Origin: Streptomyces roseoverticillatus
GTDB taxonomy: Bacteria > Actinomycetota > Actinomycetes > Streptomycetales > Streptomycetaceae
Length of the DNA stretch: 64,000 bases
NCBI RefSeq assembly: GCF_000719265.1
Contig: NZ_JOFL01000007.1
Location: forward strand, 192,193 to 256,192
Reading direction: 5' to 3'
Shown here: in pieces, positions 36,488-45,247 of the stretch
Position numbering within the stretch: the first letter of the stretch is position 1
Layout: every line of letters begins with the position of its first letter
Notes under the pieces: generated by a model
Seen by the model: only the letters and a program-made list of their open reading frames with translations
The model's database searches: none
Told to the model about the DNA's origin: nothing
Program-made: the position numbers and the translations under genes

Positions 36488-37567
36488 GTGACATCAGGAG
36501 GCGAGGTCCTGCGGGAACTGCTCGCCGAAGGCGTCTCCCCCTGGCTCGACGGCCTCCGCCGGTCGCTCCTCACCTCCGGCACGCTGACCCGGCTCGTCGC
36601 CGCCGGCCGCGTACGGGGGGCCACGGCCGATCCCGGGGCGCTCGCCGCCGAGATCGCCGGAGACACGCCCTACGCCCAGCAGTTGTCCCATCTCGCCTGC
36701 CGGTCCGTCCCCTTGACGACCGCCGTGCAGGCACTGTGCGCGTACGACCTGCGGACCGCGTGCGACGAACTGCGGCCGGTTTTCACCGCAACGCAAGGGC
36801 TCGACGGGCACGTCTCCATGAACCCGGTCGTCTACCCCGGCGGATGTGCCGGCGCCCTCGCCGACTCCGCGGTCGCCCTGCACCGGGCCGCCTGCCGGCC
36901 CAACGCCCTGGTGAAGCTCCCCGCCACGGACGAAGGGCTCGCCGCGGCCGGCGAATGCCTCGCCCGGGGCATCGGCGTGCACGTCACCGGGATCTTCTCC
37001 GTCCAGCGTTACGAGCACGTCGTGGAGGTGTGGTTCGCGGGGCTGGAGCGGGCCCGGGACGCCGGCCTGGACCTGTCCGTCATCCCCTCGGTCGCCGGCC
37101 TGCCCGTCGCCCGCCTCGACACCGAGGTCGACGAGCGGTTGCGCGGGGCGGGGGTCTCCCCCGAGCTGCGCGGCACGGCCGCCCTTGCCGTCGCCCGGCT
37201 CGTGTACCAGCGGTACGAGGAAGGGCTCGGGAGCGCGCGGTGGCGGGTTCTGGCCTCGGCCGGGGCCCGGCCGCAGCGGCTCATGTGGGTCGTCGGCTCC
37301 GGTGTCCCGTATGTCGAATCGCTGGTTGCCTGGGGCACCGTCAGCGCCATGTCCTCGGGCACGCTGGAGGCTGTCGTGAAGCAGGGGCGGTTGCGGGGCG
37401 ACACCCTGACCGGGCAGGACGGGGCGGCCCGGGCGGCGGTGGCGCGGCTGGAGCGGTGCGGCGTGTCTTTCGGTGAGGTCGCGAAGAAACTGGAGGCGGA
37501 CGGCATCACGCACGAGGTCTCCTCCTGGCGGGCGTTGCGAGGCGCGGTGGCGGAGCGGTTGCGCTGA
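36488..37567 (+). CDS. Transaldolase-family protein with catalytic lysine
   Basis: 359 residues. I chose GTG 36488 because GGAGAG lies 6 bases upstream; ATG 36473 is an alternative. It is a paralogue of the protein at 30044 but keeps the Schiff-base lysine (NALVKLPATDEG). Other positions drift from the family: ADPG for the usual NPT, and VSMNPV for VSIEV. GVHVTGIFSVQRY and PVARLDTEVD are retained. If active it would interconvert fructose-6-P and erythrose-4-P, supplying the DAHP synthase. It is transcribed divergently from phzC and ends in front of a large hairpin. Confidence 0.83.
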   Translation: MTSGGEVLRELLAEGVSPWLDGLRRSLLTSGTLTRLVAAGRVRGATADPGALAAEIAGDTPYAQQLSHLACRSVPLTTAVQALCAYDLRTACDELRPVFTATQGLDGHVSMNPVVYPGGCAGALADSAVALHRAACRPNALVKLPATDEGLAAAGECLARGIGVHVTGIFSVQRYEHVVEVWFAGLERARDAGLDLSVIPSVAGLPVARLDTEVDERLRGAGVSPELRGTAALAVARLVYQRYEEGLGSARWRVLASAGARPQRLMWVVGSGVPYVESLVAWGTVSAMSSGTLEAVVKQGRLRGDTLTGQDGAARAAVARLERCGVSFGEVAKKLEADGITHEVSSWRALRGAVAERLR

Positions 37568-37599
37568 CGGTGCGGTGGGGGTGCGGGGCCGGTGCCTCC

Positions 37600-37709
37600 G
37601 GGGCAGGGGTCCGGGACCGTATATTTACGGGCCCGCACCCGGCGCCGTTCCGGCGCTCTCTTCCGCATCGGGCCCGCAAATACACGTCAGCGTCCCGGAC
37701 CCCTGCCCC
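37600..37709. terminator. Large bidirectional hairpin between convergent genes
   Basis: Outer arms of 18 bp match perfectly (37600-37617 with 37692-37709). Inside, a second imperfect pair (GTATATTTACGGGCCCG against the complement of CGGGCCCGCAAATACAC) extends the stem. Located between the convergent transaldolase and pabAB genes. Confidence 0.65.
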
Positions 37710-37845
37710 TGCGGCCCCGGCCCCTCCCGTTTCGTCGTCCGCCGGCCGCCGGAGGGTGGTCCATCCCCTACGGCCGGCAGGCGGTCTGATGCGGTCCGGG
37801 AGCTCCCGTCCGTCTTCCGCCACCGGCCGCCGGCAGGCGGTCCCC

Positions 37846-39930
37846 TCAGATGCCCACCGCGTCCCTCGACGGCCTGCGGTCCGGGAACTCCTTGCCCGTC
37901 AGGGTGGTGAGTGGTGCCGCCTTCACCGCTGTTTCCTCGTACTCCTCCTCCGGGTCGGAGAGGGCGATGATCGCGCCGCCCACCCCGTAGCGGACCCGGT
38001 CCGGCGTGACGACTGCCGTGCGGATCACTACGCTCAAGTCCGCCGCTCCTGTGAGGGAGAAGTAGCCGATCGCTCCCGAGTACACGCCTCGCGGGCCTTC
38101 TTCGAGGGCGTCGATGATCTGCATCGTGCGGATCTTGGGCGCTCCCGTCATCGAACCCGGCGGGAAGGCCGCCCTCACGCAGCCGACCGCGGAATGCTCC
38201 TCGCGCAGTGTCGCCCGCACCGTGCTGACCAGCTGGTGGGCCTTCGCGTAGCTCTCCACACGGAAGACGTCCTTCGCCTCCACCGAGCCGATCTGTGCGC
38301 AGCGGCCCAGGTCGTTGCGGACCAGGTCCACGATCATCAGGTTCTCCGCGCGGTCCTTCTCGTCGGTCGCGAGGTCTTCGGCGAGCCGGGCGTCTTCCCG
38401 GGGCGTCGCGCCGCGTGGGCGCGTGCCCTTGATCGGGCGCGATTCCGCCCGGCCCTCGCGGTCGATGCGCAGGAACCGTTCGGGCGAGGTGCTGAGCACC
38501 GACAGCCCGCCGAAGGAGAGCAGGGCGCCGAAGGGGGCGGGGCTGGTGCGGCGCAGGTAGCGGTAGCCGTCCCAGGGGTCCAGCGTGCCCGCGGTCTCGG
38601 CCATGTTGGTCAGGCAGATCTCGTACGACTCGCCCGCCGCGATCTGTTCCTGGCACGTGTCGATCAGCCGGAGGTACGCGTCGCGGCCGTGGCGCAGGTG
38701 CAGGGCGCCGGGGGTGCCGGGGCGGCGGGCCGGAAAGGGGCGCAGCCCGGTGAGTGCGGCGAGCCTGCGGGCGGTGGTGTCGAGCCAGGTGCGGGCCGCG
38801 GACTCGTTGCCGTCCTCGGCGAGGGCGAGGAGGTGGGTGGTGCCGGTGGCGTGGTCGAGGACGACGGCCCGGTCGGCGAAGACCATGGTGGCGTCGGGCT
38901 CGTCGGACCGGTGGCCCGGTTCGCCGCCGCACTCGGCCTTCAGGCCGTAGCCGAGGTAGCCCACCCAGCCGAGCGCGAAGTCGAAGGGGAGGGGCGGCAC
39001 TTCGGTGCGGGTCGCCCGCAGGTCCCGGTCGAGCCAGTCGAGGAACTGTCCTGTGACGACCTCGGTGGGGCGGCGCGAGCGGACCGTCACCGTGCTGCTG
39101 TGGACGTCGGCGGTGGCGGTGCGGGCGAGCGGGCCGGAGGCGTCCCCCATGATGGAGAACCTGCCCGTCCGCTCGTCCCGGCTGCTGCTGTCCAGCCAGT
39201 ACGGGTGCGGGCCCCTGCGGAACAGGCGGTCGAACACCACCTCGTCGTCCCAGCTCGTCGGCAGGGCTGCTGTCAGGATCCGCAGGCTGCGGGACGGTTC
39301 TTGCTGCTTCTTCCGGGGCGGCGCGGGCGTCTTGGGCGCGGGGATCACCTTCCTGTGGCGTTCGCTCAGCCTTCGGAAGTTGTCCAGAATGCGGTGCCCG
39401 TGCTCGCTTCCGATCGACTCCGGGTGGAACTGCACGCCCCACAGCGGGCGCTCACGGTGCCGCAGCCCCATCACGATGCCGTCGGGCGTCCGTGCCGTCA
39501 CCTCCAGGGCGGCGGGCAGCCTGCGGGCGGCCAGCGAGTGGTAGCGCACGGCCGGGAAAGGGGACGGAAGCCCCTCGAACAGGCCGCTGCCCTCGTGGAC
39601 GACGGGCGAGACCCGGCCGTGGTACGGCTCCGGGGCCCGGCCGACTTCGCCCCCGTACAGCAGGGCGATGCCCTGGTGGCCCAGGCAGACGCCGAGCGTC
39701 GGCAGCCCGCCGCTGCGCAGGATTTCCGTGCAGATACCGAAGTCCGCCGCCCGTTCCGGGGATCCCGGGCCGGGCGATATGACGACGTTGTCGAATTCGG
39801 CGAGGTGTTTTTTCCGCCAGGTCCGGTCGTCGTTGGTGACGACTTCCGGTTCGCGGCCGTTGACCTCGGCCAGGTAGTGGAACAGGTTGTAGGTGAAGGA
39901 GTCGTAGTTGTCGACTAATAACGTACGCAC
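37846..39930 (-). CDS. pabAB: Aminodeoxychorismate synthase (fused PabA-PabB type)
   Basis: 694 residues, GTG 39930. An N-terminal glutamine amidotransferase (LLVDNYDSFTYNLFHYL, nucleophile in LGVCLGHQGIALLYGG, GVQFHPESIGSEHG) is fused to a chorismate-binding domain (SYEICLTNM, STSPERFLRI, PIKGTRPRG, DLVRNDLGR, FPPGSMTGAPK). The PIKGT lysine marks aminodeoxychorismate synthases; anthranilate synthases have PIAGT. The fused form is typical of secondary pathways to PABA or p-aminophenylalanine-type units. Codons 4 and 5 are both TTA (39916-39921), so translation should depend strongly on the bldA tRNA. 18 bases downstream of the methyltransferase gene. Confidence 0.95.
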   Translation of the reverse strand: MRTLLVDNYDSFTYNLFHYLAEVNGREPEVVTNDDRTWRKKHLAEFDNVVISPGPGSPERAADFGICTEILRSGGLPTLGVCLGHQGIALLYGGEVGRAPEPYHGRVSPVVHEGSGLFEGLPSPFPAVRYHSLAARRLPAALEVTARTPDGIVMGLRHRERPLWGVQFHPESIGSEHGHRILDNFRRLSERHRKVIPAPKTPAPPRKKQQEPSRSLRILTAALPTSWDDEVVFDRLFRRGPHPYWLDSSSRDERTGRFSIMGDASGPLARTATADVHSSTVTVRSRRPTEVVTGQFLDWLDRDLRATRTEVPPLPFDFALGWVGYLGYGLKAECGGEPGHRSDEPDATMVFADRAVVLDHATGTTHLLALAEDGNESAARTWLDTTARRLAALTGLRPFPARRPGTPGALHLRHGRDAYLRLIDTCQEQIAAGESYEICLTNMAETAGTLDPWDGYRYLRRTSPAPFGALLSFGGLSVLSTSPERFLRIDREGRAESRPIKGTRPRGATPREDARLAEDLATDEKDRAENLMIVDLVRNDLGRCAQIGSVEAKDVFRVESYAKAHQLVSTVRATLREEHSAVGCVRAAFPPGSMTGAPKIRTMQIIDALEEGPRGVYSGAIGYFSLTGAADLSVVIRTAVVTPDRVRYGVGGAIIALSDPEEEYEETAVKAAPLTTLTGKEFPDRRPSRDAVGI

Positions 39931-39948
39931 GTTTCCCCCGTTTCGGCG

Positions 39949-40698
39949 TTATCGGACGACTTCCGGGCGGCGGACGGAATCCGCCGCCGGCGTCACTTCC
40001 ATCAGCATGTGCTCGACCTCGTGCGGGCCTTCCCGTACGACGGTGCGACGGACCACGTCCAGCCGGCGGCCGCACGCGTCGGCGATCCGGTGCAGGGCGG
40101 GCACGTCCCCCCTGGCGCTGAAGTGCAGCAGGACCCTGCCGCCCGGGGCGAGCCGGTCCGCCGCCTGCTGGAGGAAGCGGCGGTGCGCGGCATAGCCGGG
40201 GTCGACATATGCCCTCTCGTGCATGGTCCTGGGCCGGTAGTCCGGCGGCGCGAGCACGAAATTCGAGTGCCAGAAAACCGTGTCGAACCCCTCCTGTCCG
40301 GTGAGGCTTTCGAAGAGGTCGCTGTGCAGGCCGGACACCCTGTCCGGCACTCCGTGCCGGGCCGCGTTCATCTCGGTGTTCAGCACCGCGGCGGGATTGA
40401 TGTCGGTCGCGAGGACCCGGGTGCAGCCCGCCAGGGCGGCCGCCACCGCCACGACGCCGGTGCCGCACCCGACCTCCAGGAGCGATCCCTTGCGGAGGAC
40501 GGCGGATTCCGTGGCCCTTTCCGTCAGGTCCAGGAAGTCCAGGGTGATTTCCGTCGCCGGCGAGTAAATCGGAGCAAACACCTCCGGTAACAGATCCCAC
40601 TCCCGGCCGCACATCGTGAAAACGTCCGGCCGGTCCTCCCGCACGAGCGCCCGGCGGCTGCGCTCCAGAGAGAGCCTGTAGTCCCGTACCCCCGTCAT
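39949..40698 (-). CDS. SAM-dependent methyltransferase (PrmC/HemK-like fold)
   Basis: 249 residues. Motif I LLEVGCGTGVVAVAAAL near 93, motif II ATDINPAAV. The position of the N-PP-Y loop of N-methyltransferases reads NFVLAPPDYRP, keeping Asn and the PPDY core. This resembles the HemK/PrmC and YfiC-type group that methylates amide or amine nitrogen, so an N- or O-methylation of a small aromatic is plausible. Codon 37 is TTA (complement at 40588-40590). Probable first gene of a two-gene operon with pabAB. Confidence 0.82.
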   Translation of the reverse strand: MTGVRDYRLSLERSRRALVREDRPDVFTMCGREWDLLPEVFAPIYSPATEITLDFLDLTERATESAVLRKGSLLEVGCGTGVVAVAAALAGCTRVLATDINPAAVLNTEMNAARHGVPDRVSGLHSDLFESLTGQEGFDTVFWHSNFVLAPPDYRPRTMHERAYVDPGYAAHRRFLQQAADRLAPGGRVLLHFSARGDVPALHRIADACGRRLDVVRRTVVREGPHEVEHMLMEVTPAADSVRRPEVVR

Positions 40699-40968
40699 AC
40701 CGATCCCCCTGAATCAGCGACAACTCCCCGACCCGGGCCGGGTGTTCATCAACCTTCACCTATAGGGACGCTAAAGAGGAAGGTGATCCAGTAACACACC
40801 CGCGAGTTTCGGCGGTGGTCCGGACACCACCGCGCGGGGCCCGCCGCCCGCCACCGGCCCCGCTTGATCGGCGGCGGTTGACGCGCCACTGCCGGTGTGC
40901 ATAGCTTCCCCGCATACCGTGCCGCGGCTCTATCCGTGCGGCAGAGCGCACCGGACCCGGGGGGCATC

Positions 40969-42945
40969 GTGTCGCAAGGCATGTCCGAGGACGGCATATT
41001 CGCCGTGCTGGAGCTATTGGCCGCCGGGGCGCCGGCCCAGGAATACGAAGCCCTCGCCGAAGAGATCCGCGCTTCCGGTGCGAGCGCCGCGGTCCTCGCC
41101 CGGCTCGACCGGGCGGTCCAGCTCGGTCTGACCATACGGACCTGGGCGGAGCGTCAGCAACAGCGGGAGGCCGGGCTGTCCGCCCTCGTCGACACCGCGC
41201 GCGACCTGGCCACCCCGCACGACCTCGACACGCTGCTGAAGGTCATCCTGCGGCGCGCCCGGCTGCTGCTCGCCGTCGACATGTCGTACATCGGAATGTA
41301 CGACGAGGGGGAACGGTACGTCACCATCCGCGCCTCCGACGGCCACACGACCGCGTTCAACGTGGGGCTGCGGCTGCCCGGCGGCAGCGGGCTGGGCTCC
41401 GCCGTCATGTCCAACCCCTCCCCCTTCTGGACGCCTGACTATCTCGCCGACGAGCGCATCCAGCACAGCGGCGACATCGACTACGTGGTGAAGGCCGAGG
41501 GACTGCAGGCCGTCCTCGCCGTCCCGCTGAACCGCGGGGCGCGCCCCTTCGGCACCCTGTACGTCGCCGAGCGCAAGGTCCGGCACTTCACCACGGACGA
41601 GATCGCGCTGCTCAGCTCGCTGGGCGACCTCGCGGGCGTGGCCATAGAGAAGGCCGAGCTGCTGGACCGGACCACCGCCCTGGTGGCCGAGCTGGAACAG
41701 CACTCCACGCGGGTCGAGGCGGGGCTGCGCAGCGCGCAGGAGCTCAGCGACGCCCAGCACCGGCTGATCCAGCTGGTGCTGGCCGACTGCGACCTGGACG
41801 CCCTGGCCCGGGCGTCGGCCGCCGAGCTGGGCGCCGCCGCCGTCCAGGTGTGTGCCGCCAACGGCACCATCCTCTGCGCCTCCGGGCACGTGCGGGACGA
41901 GGGCGCGGACCCCGAGTCGCTGCTCGTGCCCGCCGCCATGGACGCCCACGCCGCGCGCGAGCCCGTCGCCCTCGACGACGGGCTGTGGGCCGTGCCGATC
42001 TCCGCGGGCACCGGCAGCAACCTCGGCACCCTGCTGCTGCGCCCCGACCGCCCCGGCTCCGTGCAGGACGAGCGCCTGCTGCGGCTGGTCGCGCAGGTCA
42101 TGGCCGTACAGCTGCTGGTGGAGAGCAGCCGCACGGCGATCGCGGAGGGGCAGGTCCGCGACGACTTCCTCGCCGACCTGCTGGCGAGCCCGCAGCGCCC
42201 GCCCCACCAGCTGGAGACGCACGCGCGGCGGCTCGGCATCGACCTGAGCAAGCCGCACGTCGTGGTCGTCGCGCGCCCCGAGGGCGACGCCCGCGGCAAG
42301 ATGGCGATCTGGGCGTCGTCGTACGCGCACCGGCTCAGCGGGCTCAAGAGCATGCACAACGGCTGCGCGGTGCTGCTGCTGCCCGGCACGGACGCGGGCG
42401 GCGCGGGCCGCGCCGTCTCCGCGGAGCTGTCCCCGCTCCTCGGCCACCCGGTGACGGTGAGCTCGGCCGGCCCGGTCGCGGGGCCGGCCTCCGTCCACCA
42501 CGCCTTCCAGGAGGCGCTGCGCTGCCTGGACGCGATGACCTCGCTCGGGGTGATCGGCCGGTCGGCGTCGGTGCGCGAGCTGGGCTTCCTCGGGGTGCTG
42601 CTCTCCGACAACCACGACGTCGAGGGGTTCGTCGACTCGGCCATCGGGCCGGTCATCGACTACGACCAGCAGCGGTTCACGGACCTGACGCGCACGCTGG
42701 AGACGTACTTCGAGGCGGGCGGCAGCCCGACGAACGCGGCCAAGAAGCTTCATGTGCACCCCAATACGGTGGCCCGGCGCCTGGAGCGGATCAGCGAGCT
42801 GCTGGGGCCGCAGTGGCAGCAGCCCGAGCGCGCCCTGGAGGTGCAGCTGGCCCTGCGGGTCTTCCGGGTGCGGCACAGCCTGCGGCTGGGCGAGCGGGCC
42901 GCGCCCGCCGAGGGCGGCGGCCCCCCGGAGGCTCAGGAGACGTAG
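40969..42945 (+). CDS. GAF/PucR-type transcriptional regulator
   Basis: 658 residues from GTG 40969 (G-rich ribosome site upstream); ATG 40981 is close by. A GAF domain lies near residues 65-220 (HDLDTLLKVILRRARLLL ... GVAIEKAELLDR). Then come a linker, a CdaR-like middle domain, and the C-terminal PucR helix-turn-helix (ETYFEAGGSPTNAAKKLHVHPNTVARRL). Such regulators bind an aromatic or other small ligand through GAF and activate catabolic or biosynthetic operons. The gene is divergent from the methyltransferase-pabAB operon across a 270-bp gap, so those are the first candidate targets. The 3' end overlaps the next gene by 13 bases, convergently. Confidence 0.9.
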   Translation: MSQGMSEDGIFAVLELLAAGAPAQEYEALAEEIRASGASAAVLARLDRAVQLGLTIRTWAERQQQREAGLSALVDTARDLATPHDLDTLLKVILRRARLLLAVDMSYIGMYDEGERYVTIRASDGHTTAFNVGLRLPGGSGLGSAVMSNPSPFWTPDYLADERIQHSGDIDYVVKAEGLQAVLAVPLNRGARPFGTLYVAERKVRHFTTDEIALLSSLGDLAGVAIEKAELLDRTTALVAELEQHSTRVEAGLRSAQELSDAQHRLIQLVLADCDLDALARASAAELGAAAVQVCAANGTILCASGHVRDEGADPESLLVPAAMDAHAAREPVALDDGLWAVPISAGTGSNLGTLLLRPDRPGSVQDERLLRLVAQVMAVQLLVESSRTAIAEGQVRDDFLADLLASPQRPPHQLETHARRLGIDLSKPHVVVVARPEGDARGKMAIWASSYAHRLSGLKSMHNGCAVLLLPGTDAGGAGRAVSAELSPLLGHPVTVSSAGPVAGPASVHHAFQEALRCLDAMTSLGVIGRSASVRELGFLGVLLSDNHDVEGFVDSAIGPVIDYDQQRFTDLTRTLETYFEAGGSPTNAAKKLHVHPNTVARRLERISELLGPQWQQPERALEVQLALRVFRVRHSLRLGERAAPAEGGGPPEAQET

Positions 42946-44177
42946 CCGAGCCGCAGGCTCTCCTCCGGGCGGCCGGTCAGCGCGGCCACGGCGTGGGCGG
43001 CGGAGGCGAGCGTGACGTGCCGGTGCCAGCCGCTGAACGAGCGGCCCGCGAAGTCGCGGATGCCGACCTCGTCGGAGATCTCCGTGAAGTCCCGGTCGAC
43101 GCGGTCCAGGAGTTTGCCCAGCCGGACGAGGGCGGCGGGCGGGACGTTGACCATGTCCGTCAGCCACAGCTCGGACGGCCAGCGCCGGCCGTTCTCCCCC
43201 ACGCCCAGCAGGAGTAACTCCCGGCGCCGCGCGGGCCCCGGCACGGCCGCCGAGCGCAGCGCCGGCAGCCCCACGCGCACCGCCGCGGTCAGCGCGGTCC
43301 GGACCACCCGGGAGGGGCCGTGGTCGCGCCACATCACCGGGCGCCGCAGGTCGCGGGCCGCCCCGAGGATCTGGTGGGCCGGCAGCGCCTCCGCGCCGCG
43401 GCCCGGCACGGCCGGGCCGGAGACGGTGAGCCGCAGCGAGTGGCTGACGCGGGCCATGGCCGGCACGCCGCAGGCGCGCAGCCGCAGCAGGGCCGCGGGA
43501 GCGTCCATGTCGCGGGCGTCCAGCACCAGGGGGCGCAGCGGCAGCCCCCAGTCCCGCATCATCCCCGTGTACGCCTCGACGGTGCACTCCCCCAGGGTCT
43601 CCGGGCGGACCGAGTCGGGGATGGAGGCCTGGCCGCGCCGGAGCCCGTCCTGCAGCCAGGCGTCGGAGAGGTGCAGCCGCCAGTTGACGGGGGTGCTGCG
43701 CTCGGCGGAGGCGGCCCAGACGCCGACGGCCTCCTGAGCGTTGAGCACCTGGCCGACGGCGGGGCAGAAGCGCCGGTCGACGCCCACCGAGTTGTCGCCG
43801 GCCTTGGGGATGACCATCGGGCGCACGACCCACGCGTGCGGGGGCGAGACCCGGGCGAGGTAGTGGGCGAGCGCGCGGCGCACGGGGATCCAGTCCCAGG
43901 TGGAGCTGGAGATGAAGTGGTGCAGGCTCTGTTCGGCGGCCTGGCCGCCGATGAGCGCCGCGATGTTGCGGATGGACTTGCGGCCCTGGGTGCCCAGCAG
44001 GCCGCGCATGTAGGCCTCGCCCCGGCGTCGCTGGTCGCTGCGCGGCAGCGAGGCGAAGAGGGCGGCGCACAGCTCGGCCAGTACGTCGTCCTGGGGCTCG
44101 GGGCCCTGGGGCTCGGGGCGGGCCGGGGCGGGAACGGCGGGCCGTGCGGTCCGCGGGTAGAGAGCAACACCACTCAT
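42933..44177 (-). CDS. Domesticated IS701-type transposase homologue
   Basis: 414 residues, ATG 44177 with GGGGGA 7 bases upstream. It aligns by eye with IS701 DDE transposases (SIRNIAALIGGQAAEQSLHHF, NSVGVDRRFCPAVGQVLNAQ, FSGWHRHVTLASAAHAV). The segment that normally has VIDDTGFPK reads VVRPMVIPK, so the first catalytic Asp pair is missing. No terminal inverted repeats or target duplication are evident. Homologues of this kind sit at the edges of many streptomycete biosynthetic clusters and may act as DNA-binding regulators; this is inference. One TTA codon lies at 43215-43217. Confidence 0.78.
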   Translation of the reverse strand: MSGVALYPRTARPAVPAPARPEPQGPEPQDDVLAELCAALFASLPRSDQRRRGEAYMRGLLGTQGRKSIRNIAALIGGQAAEQSLHHFISSSTWDWIPVRRALAHYLARVSPPHAWVVRPMVIPKAGDNSVGVDRRFCPAVGQVLNAQEAVGVWAASAERSTPVNWRLHLSDAWLQDGLRRGQASIPDSVRPETLGECTVEAYTGMMRDWGLPLRPLVLDARDMDAPAALLRLRACGVPAMARVSHSLRLTVSGPAVPGRGAEALPAHQILGAARDLRRPVMWRDHGPSRVVRTALTAAVRVGLPALRSAAVPGPARRRELLLLGVGENGRRWPSELWLTDMVNVPPAALVRLGKLLDRVDRDFTEISDEVGIRDFAGRSFSGWHRHVTLASAAHAVAALTGRPEESLRLGYVS

Positions 44178-44581
44178 CGTCAATCCCCCATCTCGGCAGC
44201 TGGGTGGCTCTCTCCACGGTGCTGCCGCGCACCCCCCGGCGCCCAGGTGTCAAGGCCACCCGCGCGCCCCTCCTGATGGTGGCCTCACCACCACCCGGCG
44301 GTCCGTGAGGCGCCGGACGGCGCCCCGTAGAGCCCCCGGGGTGTGCCCGGACCACCACCCGGCGGCGGGCCGGGGGGCCACTCGGAGGACGGGGTCGAAG
44401 CCGCGCGGGGCGTTGCGGATACGGTGGTCCCATGCACCGGCGCGGACGGCCCCTCGGGGGAGGTTCCGCGCCGATACCGCGGGCAGCATTCGGCCACGCG
44501 GGCGCAGCAAACCGGGAAGGAACACGTGAGCAGGTTGTTGGTGCAGGTCAGCGCGGTAGTCCGGAGCGTGGGGTAAGCGTC
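44178..44581. other. Gene-free region before trkA pair
   Basis: 404 bp between the divergent IS701-like gene and trkA. The 15-bp sequence ACCACCACCCGGCGG occurs twice (44287-44301 and 44351-44365). Promoters of both genes should lie here; no gene is evident. Confidence 0.5.
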
Positions 44582-45247
44582 GTGCACATTGTGATCATGG
44601 GCTGCGGGCGCGTGGGCTCGGCCCTCGCCCAGACCCTTGAGCAGCGGGGTCACACGGTGGCCGTGATCGACCAGGACCCGACGGCCTTCCGCCGCCTGGG
44701 CTCCGGGTTCGGCGGCCGCCGCGTCACCGGCGTCGGCTTCGACCAGGACACCCTGCGCGAGGCGGGCATCGAGGAGGCGGGCGCGTTCGCGGCCGTCAGC
44801 AGCGGCGACAACTCCAACATCATCGCGGCCCGGGTGGCCCGCGAGATGTTCGGCGTCGAGAACGTGGCCGCGCGGATCTACGACCCGCGGCGCGCCGAGG
44901 TCTACCAGCGGCTCGGCATCCCGACCGTGGCCACCGTCCGGTGGACGGCCGACCAGATGCTGCGGCGGCTGCTGCCCTCCGGCGCGGAGCCGCTGTGGCG
45001 CGACCCGAGCGGCGGCGTGCAGCTGGCCGAGGTGCCGGCTTCGGAGGCCTGGGTCGGCCACAAGATCAGCAAGCTCCAGGAGGAGACCGGCGTGCGGGTG
45101 GCGTTCCTCACCCGGCTGGGTGAGGCGATGCTGCCGACGTCCTCGACGGTGTTGCAGGAAGGCGATCTGGTGCACGTGATGATGCGCACCGACGAGGTCG
45201 AGAAGGTCGAGGCGTCGTTCGCGCACGGCCCCGAGGAGGCGCACTGA
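44582..45247 (+). CDS. trkA: TrkA-family potassium uptake regulator (first copy)
   Basis: 221 residues from GTG 44582. RCK_N domain with the NAD-binding IVIMGCGRVGSALAQTL and acidic D in VAVIDQDP; the RCK_C domain starts near residue 140. It is the cytoplasmic NAD(H)-responsive gate of a Trk/Ktr-type potassium transporter or of an APC/KUP-like permease. Its stop and the start of the next trkA share bases (TGATG), so both are made together and probably form a hetero-complex like CeoB/CeoC. Confidence 0.94.
   Translation: MHIVIMGCGRVGSALAQTLEQRGHTVAVIDQDPTAFRRLGSGFGGRRVTGVGFDQDTLREAGIEEAGAFAAVSSGDNSNIIAARVAREMFGVENVAARIYDPRRAEVYQRLGIPTVATVRWTADQMLRRLLPSGAEPLWRDPSGGVQLAEVPASEAWVGHKISKLQEETGVRVAFLTRLGEAMLPTSSTVLQEGDLVHVMMRTDEVEKVEASFAHGPEEAH

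Noticed and set aside
32163..40698. Complete phenazine cluster
   Set aside because: phzC, phzD and phzE types are present, but no phzF isomerase, phzG oxidase or phzA/B condensing protein is found, so the pathway stops at DHHA.
42933..44177. Active insertion sequence
   Set aside because: First catalytic aspartates are absent and no inverted repeats or target duplications were found at its ends.
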